Of a DNA stretch of 18,437 nucleotides, positions 1-7,134 are shown in pieces. Origin of the DNA: JACPKO01 sp964406775 (GTDB lineage Bacteria > Patescibacteriota > Microgenomatia > Daviesbacterales > UBA10151); the NCBI GenBank assembly GCA_964406775.1, contig CAYOSW010000023.1:1-18437 (forward strand), read 5' to 3'. Position 1 is the first letter of the stretch, and each line of letters starts with the position of its first letter. The notes under the pieces were generated by a model. The model worked only from the letters and a program-made list of their open reading frames with translations, made no database searches and was not told the DNA's origin. A program made the position numbers and the translations under genes.

Positions 1-36
1 CAATTATGCTTTAATTACATAGGAAAAAATGACAAA

Positions 37-64
37 GTCATCCTGAGCGAAGCAAGGGATCTAC
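37..64. repeat. Short dispersed-type repeat with GCGAAGC mini-hairpin
   Basis: This stretch lies immediately upstream of gyrA. It contains ATCC at 40-43 pairing with GGAT at 57-60, enclosing GCGAAGC at 47-53. GCGAAGC is known as an unusually stable DNA mini-hairpin (two G-C pairs closed by a GAA loop). From memory, near-identical sequences are scattered through many unrelated bacterial draft genomes and, read in reverse, often create spurious protein tails ending in SLRMT. Only one copy is seen here, so calling it a repeat rests on that recollection rather than on this window. Confidence 0.5.
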
Positions 65-65
65 T

Positions 66-77
66 TAAAATTTAGGA
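66..77 (+). promoter_or_regulatory. Candidate -10 box for a leaderless gyrA transcript
   Basis: TAAAAT at 66-71 matches TATAAT at five of six positions and ends six bases before the ATG at 78, so +1 would fall on the start codon. No convincing -35 hexamer is seen at 16-18 bases spacing, because the hairpin repeat occupies that place. The AGGA at 74-77 touches the ATG and is too close to act as a Shine-Dalgarno site, which is consistent with leaderless initiation. Confidence 0.35.
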
Positions 78-2687
78 ATGGACGATAACACAGCCCCCCC
101 ACAAAATATTGGAAAAATAGAACCAGCACCTCTTGTTGAAGAGATGCAGCGCTCATATCTGGATTACGCAATGAGCGTTATCGTTTCGCGTGCCCTACCT
201 GACGTCCGGGATGGTCTTAAACCGGTTCAAAGAAGAATTATCTATGCAATGAGCCAGCAGGGCCTGCATCATACTTCAAGGTACCAAAAATCCGCCGCGG
301 TCGTCGGAGAAGTTCTTAAAAATTATCACCCTCACGGTGATGCACCGGTATACGAAGCAATGGTTAGGATGGCGCAGGACTTTTCGATGCGCTATCCGAT
401 GGTTGACGGTCAAGGAAATTACGGGTCAGTTGACGGCGATTCGCCTGCCGCAATGCGTTATACCGAAGCCAGACTTTCCGGTATTGCCGATGAATTGCTC
501 CGCGATATCAATAAAGATACAGTCGATTTTACAGAAAATTATTCGGGAACAACCGACGAACCTGTTTGGCTGCCGACAGTCATTCCAAATCTTCTATTGA
601 ACGGCGCACAGGGAATTGCTGTCGGTATGGCTACTCAAATTCCTCCGCATAATTTAGGCGAGGTTTGTGATGCATTGATCCATATGATTGATCATCCCGC
701 AAAACAGGAGCTCGTCAAGGAAAAGCCCGCCGAAAACCCAGAAACTGATGCTTCCGGAGAAAAACTGGGACAAACAGTTGAAGTTTTAAAACAAGAGACT
801 TATTACCAATCTTCCGCGACAGTGGAGGAGTTAATGCAATTCATAAAGGGGCCTGATTTCCCTACAGGCGCTTCCATCTACGACGCTACTGAAAGCCTGG
901 CCGCTTATGCTACCGGCAAGGGCAGAATAGTTATGCGGGCAAAAGCCGAGATCGAGGAGACCCGCGGAGGCAGGTTTGATATTATCGTCACTGAACTTCC
1001 TTATCAGGTAAATAAAGCCGTTCTGATCGCAAAGATTGCCGATCTGGTTAAGGATAAGAAGATCGAGGGGATTTCAGATCTGCGTGACGAATCGGATAGA
1101 AGGGGAATGAGGATAGTTGTTGAGCTTAAAAGAGATGCCAAACCGCAGTCGGTTCTGAATAATTTATACAAGTTTACTGCTATGCAGTCGGTATTTAACG
1201 TTAATATGGTTGCTTTGGCCGACGGGGTTCCTCATTTAATGACCCTTAAAAGAATCTTGGGAGAATTTATTCACCACAGACAAATTGTTATTACTAGACG
1301 TAGCGAATTTGAATTAAAAGAGGCAAAAGCCCGCGAACATATTTTAGAAGGACTGAAGATCGCCGTAGATAATATCGACGAAGTTATCAATATCATCAGA
1401 AGAAGCAAAGATGCGGATGAAGCCAAAGAGAAATTGATGACCAAATTCAGCCTGTCTGAGATCCAATCGGTAGCAATTTTGGATATGCAGTTAAGAAGAC
1501 TTGCTGCTCTTGAAAGACAAAAAATTGAGGATGAATTGAAGCTTGTACGCGAATTAATTGCCTATCTTGAAGATCTTCTGGCACATCCGGAAAAAGTTTT
1601 GAAGGTTGTGCGCGAAGAATTGAAAAAGGTTAGGGACCGCTATGGCGATGACCGCAGAACAAGAGTGTATAAACAAAAGGTCGGCGAGTTTTCCGAAGAA
1701 GATCTGGTTGCAGACGAGTCAACAATCGTAACGATTACTCAAGGCGGTTACGTTAAGCGCCAGCTTCCCGGAACATTCAGAACTCAAGCTCGCGGAGGAA
1801 AAGGAGTGTCGGGAATTACAACCAAAGAGGAAGATGCAGTTTCTCATATTTTCTATACAAGAACATTGGACAATATATTGTTCTTCACTAATAAGGGACG
1901 AGTTTTCCAAATCAAAGTTTGGGAAATTCCCGAAGCTTCAAGAACCGCAAAAGGCCAGGCGATTGTGAATCTTATTAACGTAGATCAGGGAGAAAAAATT
2001 ACGGCGATTTTAACCCACCGCTCCAAAGATGATTTTAAATTTCTCTTTATGTGTACAAAACAGGGTAATGTTAAAAAAACTCCGATCGAGGAATATGCCA
2101 ATATCCGCAAAAACGGATTAATCTCAATCAAGCTTGATTCAGGCGATCAGCTGGGCTGGGTTGTTCCAACTACAGGGAATGATGACGTTATCATCGTTTC
2201 GTATCAGGGACAATCAATCCGTTTCAAGGAAGCTCAAGTCCGTCCGACTCACCGTGATACATCAGGCGTGAGAGGAGTAACACTGGAGAAAGGCGATGAG
2301 GTTGTTTCTATGAATCTTGTAAGTGATACAACCGGCAATCTTCTGGTTGTTATGGAGAACGGCTTAGGTAAGAAGACTCCGATATCTTCCTGGAAAGTTC
2401 AGGGCAGGGGAGGATCGGGCATTAAAGCCGCCCAGGTGACCGATAAAACAGGAAAAATCGTCACTGCCGAGCTGATCGACCAAAGCCACGAGACCTTGGT
2501 GCTGACCAGCAATAAGGGACAGCTTATCAAGCTGAGCATCAAGGAAATTCCAACACTTCAGCGACAGACACAGGGAGTTATCCTGATGAGGGTTCGCGTA
2601 GGTGAGAAAGTTGCAGCCGCAACGGTCGTAGGAAAAAAGGACCGTGAGGTTGAAGCGATTGCAGGAATAGAAGAACCAACCTCCTAG
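78..2687 (+). CDS. gyrA: DNA gyrase subunit A
   Basis: The protein is the breakage-reunion subunit of DNA gyrase, a cytoplasmic type IIA topoisomerase that works with GyrB to supercoil DNA. At 869 residues it is close to the E. coli length (875). Visible features are the YAMSVIV block near residue 30, the catalytic Arg127-Tyr128 pair in AAMRYTE, the quinolone-determining helix (HPHGDAPVYE, 84-93), the GIAVGMAT block near 180, and a C-terminal beta-pinwheel from about 545. The GyrA box reads QARGGKG (570-576), which identifies GyrA rather than ParC. A charged insertion of about 40 residues lies at about 207-247, before KGPDFPTGA. At the QRDR, the positions equal to E. coli Ser83, Ala84 and Asp87 are Ala, Pro and Glu. 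The start is supported by alignment with the usual GyrA N-terminus. No gyrB is in the window. Confidence 0.97.
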   Translation: MDDNTAPPQNIGKIEPAPLVEEMQRSYLDYAMSVIVSRALPDVRDGLKPVQRRIIYAMSQQGLHHTSRYQKSAAVVGEVLKNYHPHGDAPVYEAMVRMAQDFSMRYPMVDGQGNYGSVDGDSPAAMRYTEARLSGIADELLRDINKDTVDFTENYSGTTDEPVWLPTVIPNLLLNGAQGIAVGMATQIPPHNLGEVCDALIHMIDHPAKQELVKEKPAENPETDASGEKLGQTVEVLKQETYYQSSATVEELMQFIKGPDFPTGASIYDATESLAAYATGKGRIVMRAKAEIEETRGGRFDIIVTELPYQVNKAVLIAKIADLVKDKKIEGISDLRDESDRRGMRIVVELKRDAKPQSVLNNLYKFTAMQSVFNVNMVALADGVPHLMTLKRILGEFIHHRQIVITRRSEFELKEAKAREHILEGLKIAVDNIDEVINIIRRSKDADEAKEKLMTKFSLSEIQSVAILDMQLRRLAALERQKIEDELKLVRELIAYLEDLLAHPEKVLKVVREELKKVRDRYGDDRRTRVYKQKVGEFSEEDLVADESTIVTITQGGYVKRQLPGTFRTQARGGKGVSGITTKEEDAVSHIFYTRTLDNILFFTNKGRVFQIKVWEIPEASRTAKGQAIVNLINVDQGEKITAILTHRSKDDFKFLFMCTKQGNVKKTPIEEYANIRKNGLISIKLDSGDQLGWVVPTTGNDDVIIVSYQGQSIRFKEAQVRPTHRDTSGVRGVTLEKGDEVVSMNLVSDTTGNLLVVMENGLGKKTPISSWKVQGRGGSGIKAAQVTDKTGKIVTAELIDQSHETLVLTSNKGQLIKLSIKEIPTLQRQTQGVILMRVRVGEKVAAATVVGKKDREVEAIAGIEEPTS

Positions 2688-2690
2688 CTC

Positions 2691-2720
2691 TTGTGATTTA
2701 CGACAAATTAGATTTAAAAT
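2691..2720 (+). promoter_or_regulatory. Candidate promoter for the small membrane protein
   Basis: TTGTGA at 2691-2696 (four of six to the -35 consensus), an 18-base spacer and TAAAAT at 2715-2720 (five of six) precede the ATG at 2728 by seven bases. No Shine-Dalgarno sequence is present. The block around the -10 resembles the one before gyrA. This is a pattern match only. Confidence 0.35.
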
Positions 2721-2727
2721 TTAAAAG

Positions 2728-2961
2728 ATGCCTAAGTTTAAGCAGCTGCCTTTTGAAAAAGTCCTAACAAATCTTGTAATTATTTATTTCTCAGTTGGCG
2801 TAATTTTTGCGTTGGTGTTTGCCTGGTATTACCGCTGGGAATGGTTCGGTTATTTCAGTCCCGGGTTCTTTGCTGTATTATTCACCTGGCCTTATCAGGC
2901 TATCGGTTTTGCAGGAGATCTTCTTTATTACGGTTTGGCCGGCAAGCCTTCGCCTTTTTAA
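2728..2961 (+). CDS. Small membrane protein, two predicted helices
   Basis: This 77-residue protein follows gyrA by 40 bases on the same strand. It has a short basic N-terminus (MPKFKQLPFEK), a hydrophobic helix at about residues 15-34 ending in FAWYYRWEW, and a second hydrophobic, aromatic-rich segment at about 40-66, which predicts a helical hairpin in the cytoplasmic membrane. I do not recognise the family. Its own candidate promoter lies in the gyrA gap, and co-transcription with gyrA is also possible. Its TAA stop overlaps by four bases the stop of the convergent reductase gene. Membrane-like composition and a fitting start argue that it is real, but a small ORF of this size needs homologues for proof. 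Confidence 0.65.
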   Translation: MPKFKQLPFEKVLTNLVIIYFSVGVIFALVFAWYYRWEWFGYFSPGFFAVLFTWPYQAIGFAGDLLYYGLAGKPSPF

Positions 2962-3773
2962 TCTTCAAATTCATTCCACTCGGGGTGTATTAAGCGGTTT
3001 CCGCTATCGAGTCTATTCATTGCAATTACTTCTTCCTGATCAAGCTCAAAATTCAGAGATTCCAGATTTTCCCTGATATGATCCTCGCTTGAAGCTTTCG
3101 GTATGACAATAAGTCCTCGGGCAACAAGCCAGTTTAAAATTACCTGAGGAACGGTTTTTCCGTGTTTTTTAGCAAGGTCGGAAATCAGTCCAATATTTAA
3201 ATCCGCACCCCGTCCGAGAGGGGAATACGCGGTAAGCAAAATGCCGTTTCTTTCAGCAAAATTTTGCAGATCAAGCTGAGCAAAAGACGGATGTACCTCT
3301 ACTTGATTGTTAACTATTTCGATACCGGTATCCAAACAAGCCTGCAGATGTTTTTCGGTAAAATTTGAGACTCCGATATTTTTTATTATTCCCTCCTTTT
3401 TCAGACTGTCCATTTCCCGTAAGCTCTCCTCAACAGGAACACCCTTGTTCGGCCAGTGAATCAACAGTAAATCTATGTAATCCGTCTGAAGTTCTTCTAA
3501 AAATCTGGTAGCCGAATCCCTGAGGTTTTTCGGAGCCAATTCCGAATACCAAACTTTTGTGGTTAGAAAAAGCTCTTTTCTATCCAGTCCGGAATTCTTA
3601 ATAGCTTCACCAACTTCGCGGTGATTGCCGTATTTATCGGCAGTATCAATATGCCTGTAGCCTAAACTCAGAGCAGTTTCTGTTGATCTTACCGCACTAT
3701 CTCCTATAAGCATCCAGGTGCCGAAGCCCAGGGCCGGTACAGGATTTCCATTTTTAAACTTAAAGTTCTTCAT
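2958..3773 (-). CDS. Aldo/keto reductase (2,5-diketo-D-gluconate reductase-like)
   Basis: This is a cytoplasmic NAD(P)H-dependent reductase of aldehydes and ketones with the single-domain TIM-barrel fold; 271 residues is normal for the family. The complete catalytic tetrad is visible: Asp43, Tyr48 (DTADKYGN), Lys73 (TTKVW) and His106 (LLIHWPN). Family signatures IKNIGVSNF and AYSPLGRG are present, as is the cofactor-phosphate motif IPKASSEDHIREN near the C-terminus. The physiological substrate cannot be told from sequence. It is transcribed towards the small membrane protein and divergently from the unknown membrane protein at 3879. No Shine-Dalgarno precedes the ATG, and a TATCCTAT block sits just upstream of it and is one arm of an inverted repeat in the divergent promoter region. 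Confidence 0.95.
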   Translation of the reverse strand: MKNFKFKNGNPVPALGFGTWMLIGDSAVRSTETALSLGYRHIDTADKYGNHREVGEAIKNSGLDRKELFLTTKVWYSELAPKNLRDSATRFLEELQTDYIDLLLIHWPNKGVPVEESLREMDSLKKEGIIKNIGVSNFTEKHLQACLDTGIEIVNNQVEVHPSFAQLDLQNFAERNGILLTAYSPLGRGADLNIGLISDLAKKHGKTVPQVILNWLVARGLIVIPKASSEDHIRENLESLNFELDQEEVIAMNRLDSGNRLIHPEWNEFED

Positions 3774-3777
3774 TAAG

Positions 3778-3862
3778 ATAGGATATTAAACCTTGGCTGA
3801 TATTAAGTAAAGCTTAGTCATATTTAGTCAAAATATTTAAATTTTTACAATGCCTATCCTAT
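3778..3862. promoter_or_regulatory. Inverted repeat in divergent promoter region
   Basis: ATAGGATA at 3778-3785 and its exact reverse complement TATCCTAT at 3855-3862 stand near the two edges of the AT-rich intergenic stretch between the reductase and the unknown membrane protein. One arm lies just upstream of the reductase ATG, the other in the spacer of the opposite promoter. They could be operator sites for one regulator. Chance occurrence in AT-rich DNA cannot be excluded. Confidence 0.3.
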
Positions 3863-3872
3863 AGTGTATAAT
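3844..3872 (+). promoter_or_regulatory. Sigma70-type promoter giving a leaderless mRNA
   Basis: TTTACA at 3844-3849 (five of six), exactly 17 bases, then a perfect TATAAT at 3867-3872. The last T is six bases before the ATG at 3879, so +1 falls on that A. There is no Shine-Dalgarno. The -10 context AGTGTATAAT recurs before the gene at 6752. Confidence 0.7.
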
Positions 3873-3878
3873 ATATTA

Positions 3879-4286
3879 ATGAGATACGATTCCGAATCCC
3901 GAATTATCCGCGACACCGAATTTGCCTCCGCATTAGCAGTGGGAGGACTGGAGATGGCTAAAATGGCAGGACAAATCTGGCGGCTCCAGGCTCTTTCAAC
4001 CGGTACATCTTTTGACAGCATAAACCCCGCTGTAAATTTTATTTTAGATTATACGGGGGACTTTGCAGCAACTTATATGGGTAACTGGATCTTAAAGGAT
4101 TGGATTCCCAGAGGATCAGAAAGAACAAAACAAAATATCGCCTCAGGCATCTCTTTAGGTTTAGCCGTGCTAGTTGAGACCGTACCGGTTTTCGGAACCC
4201 CAAGAATTGAAGATTTAGGCGCCGCAGTGCTGGGAGTTGCAGCGTACCGGGGACTTCACTGGCTTCTCACTAAAAACCGCAGTTAA
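3879..4286 (+). CDS. Unknown small membrane-associated protein
   Basis: The product is 135 residues with a soluble, charged N-terminus (MRYDSESRIIRDTEF), a moderately hydrophobic middle (about 10-60) and two more hydrophobic stretches at about 90-105 and 110-131 before a basic end (LLTKNRS). The E...TPRIEDLGAAVLG pattern near the C-terminus faintly resembles the E/D-x-G arrangement of VanZ-like proteins, which is too weak for a call. An in-frame GTG at 3864 would extend the protein by five residues, but it overlaps the TATAAT promoter box, so ATG at 3879 is preferred. It is divergent from the aldo/keto reductase, and its TAA shares four bases with the stop of the convergent ATPase gene. Confidence 0.7.
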   Translation: MRYDSESRIIRDTEFASALAVGGLEMAKMAGQIWRLQALSTGTSFDSINPAVNFILDYTGDFAATYMGNWILKDWIPRGSERTKQNIASGISLGLAVLVETVPVFGTPRIEDLGAAVLGVAAYRGLHWLLTKNRS

Positions 4287-6640
4287 AGACCGAAGAGTTT
4301 TCTCAAAAACGGAACAGTAACAATTAAACCCTGGGATAGCGTAACCAGAGCAATCGAATATAGCAGATATTTATTCGACCAAAGCGAATGATGTCTTCTC
4401 ATTACAAATATGAATGCCATTTGGAGTAATACTATTAAACTGAAAGCCGTAGCCCTGGCAATTTCTATAGACAAATTATTGACTGAATAAACAAACGCAC
4501 CAAGTGTAACCGCAGCGATCAGGAACGCGTAAAAAGTTATAAATTTAATGGTATTTAGATCAAGTATCGATTTATTCACTAGGCGGGGCTTTTCTTTCAT
4601 TATGTTAGATGAAGCTCCATCTGCCGCAAGACTAAGTGCAGGAAACCCGTCAGTGACAAAATTAATCCATAAGATTTGCGTGTCCGAGAGAGGAATAGGC
4701 AGGCCAAGCGCTGCTGCGCCGGCTATTACTAAAATTTCAGAAAAATTACCGGTCATCAAAAAGTTAACAACCTTCAAAATATTTGCATAAATCAGCCGTC
4801 CTTCCTCTACAGCTGAGACTATTGTCGACAAGTTATCATCCAAAATGACAATATCTGAAGCCTCTTTGGCCACATCAGTTCCGGCTTGACCCATTGCCAC
4901 TCCTACGTGAGCCTGTTTTAAAGCCAGGGAATCATTAACACCGTCTCCGGTAACTGCCACAATCTTGCCTAGCGATTGGTAAGCTTTAACAATTCTCAAT
5001 TTATGGTCGGGAAGGGCCCGAGCGAAAATCCTTATCTTTTCAATCCGTAATTTCAACTCTTCTTCGGTCAATTCATCAAGCTGGTTTCCGGTTAAAACTT
5101 CATCCCCCTCTTTCATTAATCCCACCTCAAGCGCGATAGCCTTTGCAGTCAATTCATTGTCGCCGGTAATCATTACTGTAGAAATTCCCGCTGATCTGGC
5201 TTTTTCTATAGCCGCTTTAGCTTCCATTCTGGGTGAATCTGCAATTCCGATAAGACCTAAAAACTCCATATCTTTCTCCATTTTTTCTATCCCTTTTTTC
5301 TGTATTGCAGTCAATTTACTAAATGCCAAAACCCTTAATCCCTGAGCGGCCATTTTTTTATACTCCTTATCGATTTCCTCTATCCTTGAGTCTGATAATT
5401 TACAAAGGGGTAGAACAAATTCAGGCGCCCCCTTACAAAAAAGAGTGGCTTTATTCTCGTGCTCCCAAATAACACTCATCCTCCTGCGCTCTAAGTTAAA
5501 AGGTTCTTCCTCCAAAATCTTTCCTTCGGAGCGTATTTCCTCATAATCGTGCTTCTGGTCTTTTGCCCAAAGCAGAAGCGCTCCTTCGGTCGTATCCCCT
5601 AGAACGTCATATGTTCCGTGATCTTCTTTCAGAACCAAAGATGCACTATTGCAGACAACCGAATTAATAATCAGATCCTTTAAATTTTTCGCTTCAACAT
5701 ATACTTTACGAACCGTCATTTTATTTAAGGTTAAAGTCCCAGTTTTATCAGTGCAGATAACTGAAGTTGCTCCTAGAGATTCAACCGCACTCATTTTCCT
5801 GACCAGTGTTTTTTTTGAATACATTTTGCGTACCCCGAAAGCCAGAAGAACAGTAACCACTGCGGGAAGCCCCTCAGGAACTGCAGCGACCATTAAAGCG
5901 ATACTTGAAGTCAGAGTTTCTACAACCTGATATCCCTGCAAAACTCTCAATACAAAAACTAAAATCGCAACAAGGATTGCAATAATCCCAAGGTTTCTTG
6001 CCAAACCGTTTAGGGAAATTTCCAGCGGGGTTTTTTCCTCCTCGACCTCAGCCAGAGTCAAAGCAATTTTCCCGAATTTTGTATCGGTGCCCGTTTTTTC
6101 AACCCGGAGTATTCCGCGCCCGGCTGAAACATTCGTTCCGAAAAACAATTCATTTTCATCTTTCTGTGCAGTCTTAACGATAGGCAAGGACTCTCCCGTT
6201 AGCGCCGATTCGTTGACATACATTTCATAGCTCTCAATAATCACCCCGTCTGCAGGCACTCTGTCTCCGGCCTCAAGAACAATTAAGTCTCCCTGAACTA
6301 TCTCCTTTGAGGGAATCAATATCTGTTTGCCGTCTCGGATCACTCTTGAAGTTGCAACTTCTAGTTTACGTAAGGCTTCAAGCTCCCTCGAGGCTTTAAA
6401 TTCCTGCCAAAACCCCAAACCTATGTTCAGTCCGAGTATTACTAAGATAAGAAGTGAGTCAACAGGGTGCCCGACAAAAAAGGAAAGCGCTGAGGAAAAG
6501 ATAAGCAGCCAAATCAGCAGATTTTTAAACTGAGCGGAGAGCAACTTTAAAACAGAATATGTCTTTTTTGAGGGAAGCTCGTTTAAACCGTAAGTGGCCA
6601 ATTTTTGTTTTGCTTCTTCAGTTGATAATCCTTTATTCAT
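4283..6640 (-). CDS. P2-type (Ca2+-like) cation-transporting ATPase
   Basis: This integral membrane pump uses ATP to move a cation, most likely Ca2+, out of the cytoplasm. It has an N-terminal cation-ATPase domain, actuator motif TGES (148-151), helix 4 motif VPEGLPA with Glu256, the phosphorylated Asp298 in DKTGTLT, nucleotide-site KGAPE (403-407), and hinge motifs TGDN (492-495) and TGDGVND (564-570). Residues equal to SERCA Asn768/Glu771 are Asn632/Glu635 (TGNFSEIL), and helix 6 keeps Asn660, Thr663 and Asp664 (INFVTDGFPA). The place of SERCA Glu908 is Gln740, so one rather than two Ca2+ per cycle is plausible. The protein ends at residue 785 just after the ninth helix (PFLRKLFGL), and I see no tenth. 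A Shine-Dalgarno GAGGAG lies seven bases before the ATG. Confidence 0.93.
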   Translation of the reverse strand: MNKGLSTEEAKQKLATYGLNELPSKKTYSVLKLLSAQFKNLLIWLLIFSSALSFFVGHPVDSLLILVILGLNIGLGFWQEFKASRELEALRKLEVATSRVIRDGKQILIPSKEIVQGDLIVLEAGDRVPADGVIIESYEMYVNESALTGESLPIVKTAQKDENELFFGTNVSAGRGILRVEKTGTDTKFGKIALTLAEVEEEKTPLEISLNGLARNLGIIAILVAILVFVLRVLQGYQVVETLTSSIALMVAAVPEGLPAVVTVLLAFGVRKMYSKKTLVRKMSAVESLGATSVICTDKTGTLTLNKMTVRKVYVEAKNLKDLIINSVVCNSASLVLKEDHGTYDVLGDTTEGALLLWAKDQKHDYEEIRSEGKILEEEPFNLERRRMSVIWEHENKATLFCKGAPEFVLPLCKLSDSRIEEIDKEYKKMAAQGLRVLAFSKLTAIQKKGIEKMEKDMEFLGLIGIADSPRMEAKAAIEKARSAGISTVMITGDNELTAKAIALEVGLMKEGDEVLTGNQLDELTEEELKLRIEKIRIFARALPDHKLRIVKAYQSLGKIVAVTGDGVNDSLALKQAHVGVAMGQAGTDVAKEASDIVILDDNLSTIVSAVEEGRLIYANILKVVNFLMTGNFSEILVIAGAAALGLPIPLSDTQILWINFVTDGFPALSLAADGASSNIMKEKPRLVNKSILDLNTIKFITFYAFLIAAVTLGAFVYSVNNLSIEIARATAFSLIVLLQMAFIFVMRRHHSLWSNKYLLYSIALVTLSQGLIVTVPFLRKLFGL

Positions 6641-6647
6641 TTACAAG

Positions 6648-6653
6648 CTCCTC
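6648..6653 (-). promoter_or_regulatory. Shine-Dalgarno site of the P-type ATPase
   Basis: GAGGAG on the minus strand stands seven bases before the ATG at 6640. It fixes that start and shows that the host does use Shine-Dalgarno initiation, in contrast to the neighbouring genes without any leader. Confidence 0.7.
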
Positions 6654-6714
6654 GCTCCGGTCGTTTAAAAAAACTATAACCTCAATTACCAGTTTTCTTA
6701 CCCTTTTTGGCATA

Positions 6715-6745
6715 TTTACATATTAGCAAATACCGAGTGTATAAT
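6715..6745 (+). promoter_or_regulatory. Promoter of the holin-like gene, leaderless mRNA
   Basis: TTTACA at 6715-6720, a 19-base spacer (slightly long) and a perfect TATAAT at 6740-6745, which ends six bases before the ATG at 6752. The element AGTGTATAAT, then TAT, one base and AATG, is almost the same as at 3863-3881. Confidence 0.65.
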
Positions 6746-6751
6746 GTATCA

Positions 6752-7105
6752 ATGGGACTGCTTATATCTCTTCTCTTAAATACAATTGCACTTATAATAA
6801 CCGCCTATGTAGTTCCAGGTATTAAGGTCGACACGTTTACCTCGGCTCTTCTGGCGGCTGTTGTTCTAGGAATAATAAATACGTTCATTAAACCGGTATT
6901 ACTCCTTCTGACTCTCCCTCTGACGATCCTGACGCTCGGATTATTTATTTTTGTGGTCAATGCCATCGTATTGCGCATCACAACATTGTTTGTTCCGGGT
7001 TTTATGGTAGACGGCTGGCTTCCGGCAATACTAGGAGCCATCGTTTTATCTATCGCCTCAACAATCCTCTCAACTTTAGTTAAGGACTTCTCCTCAAAGA
7101 AATAA
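6752..7105 (+). CDS. Phage holin family 4-type membrane protein (4 TM)
   Basis: This 117-residue polytopic membrane protein has four hydrophobic segments: about 2-22, 30-50, 55-77 and 88-109. The start MGLLISLLLNTIALIITAYV and the following VPGI are typical of the '4-TMS phage holin, superfamily IV' family (PF04020-like). That family is widespread on bacterial chromosomes, and its members are usually not phage-linked. The true function in such contexts is unknown. A frame extension to 6707 exists, but family alignment and the -10 box six bases upstream of 6752 both place the start here. It is divergent from the ATPase and convergent with the recombinase, separated from the latter by a terminator. 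No other phage genes are near. Confidence 0.88.
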   Translation: MGLLISLLLNTIALIITAYVVPGIKVDTFTSALLAAVVLGIINTFIKPVLLLLTLPLTILTLGLFIFVVNAIVLRITTLFVPGFMVDGWLPAILGAIVLSIASTILSTLVKDFSSKK

Positions 7106-7112
7106 TCTCACA

Positions 7113-7134
7113 TAAAAAATTCCCCGACCGGGGT
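7113..7134 (-). terminator. Intrinsic terminator after the recombinase gene
   Basis: On the minus strand CCCC-GGTC-GGGG (7133-7122) is followed by AA and a run of six T (7119-7114). The stem starts right after the TAA stop of the recombinase gene. Flanking A/T stretches could let it work weakly for the opposite gene ending at 7105 as well. It closes the minus-strand surface-protein operon. Confidence 0.75.

Noticed and set aside
3864..3866. GTG start for the membrane protein at 3879
   Set aside because: It overlaps the promoter and precedes a perfect TATAAT, and no ribosome site is present.
6707..6751. Fifteen-residue N-terminal extension of the holin-like protein
   Set aside because: It would translate through the promoter. 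The family starts at MGLL (6752).
6752..7105. Prophage remnant, suggested by the holin-like gene beside a tyrosine recombinase
   Set aside because: No other phage genes are present, the family is common on chromosomes, and the recombinase has housekeeping Xer character.
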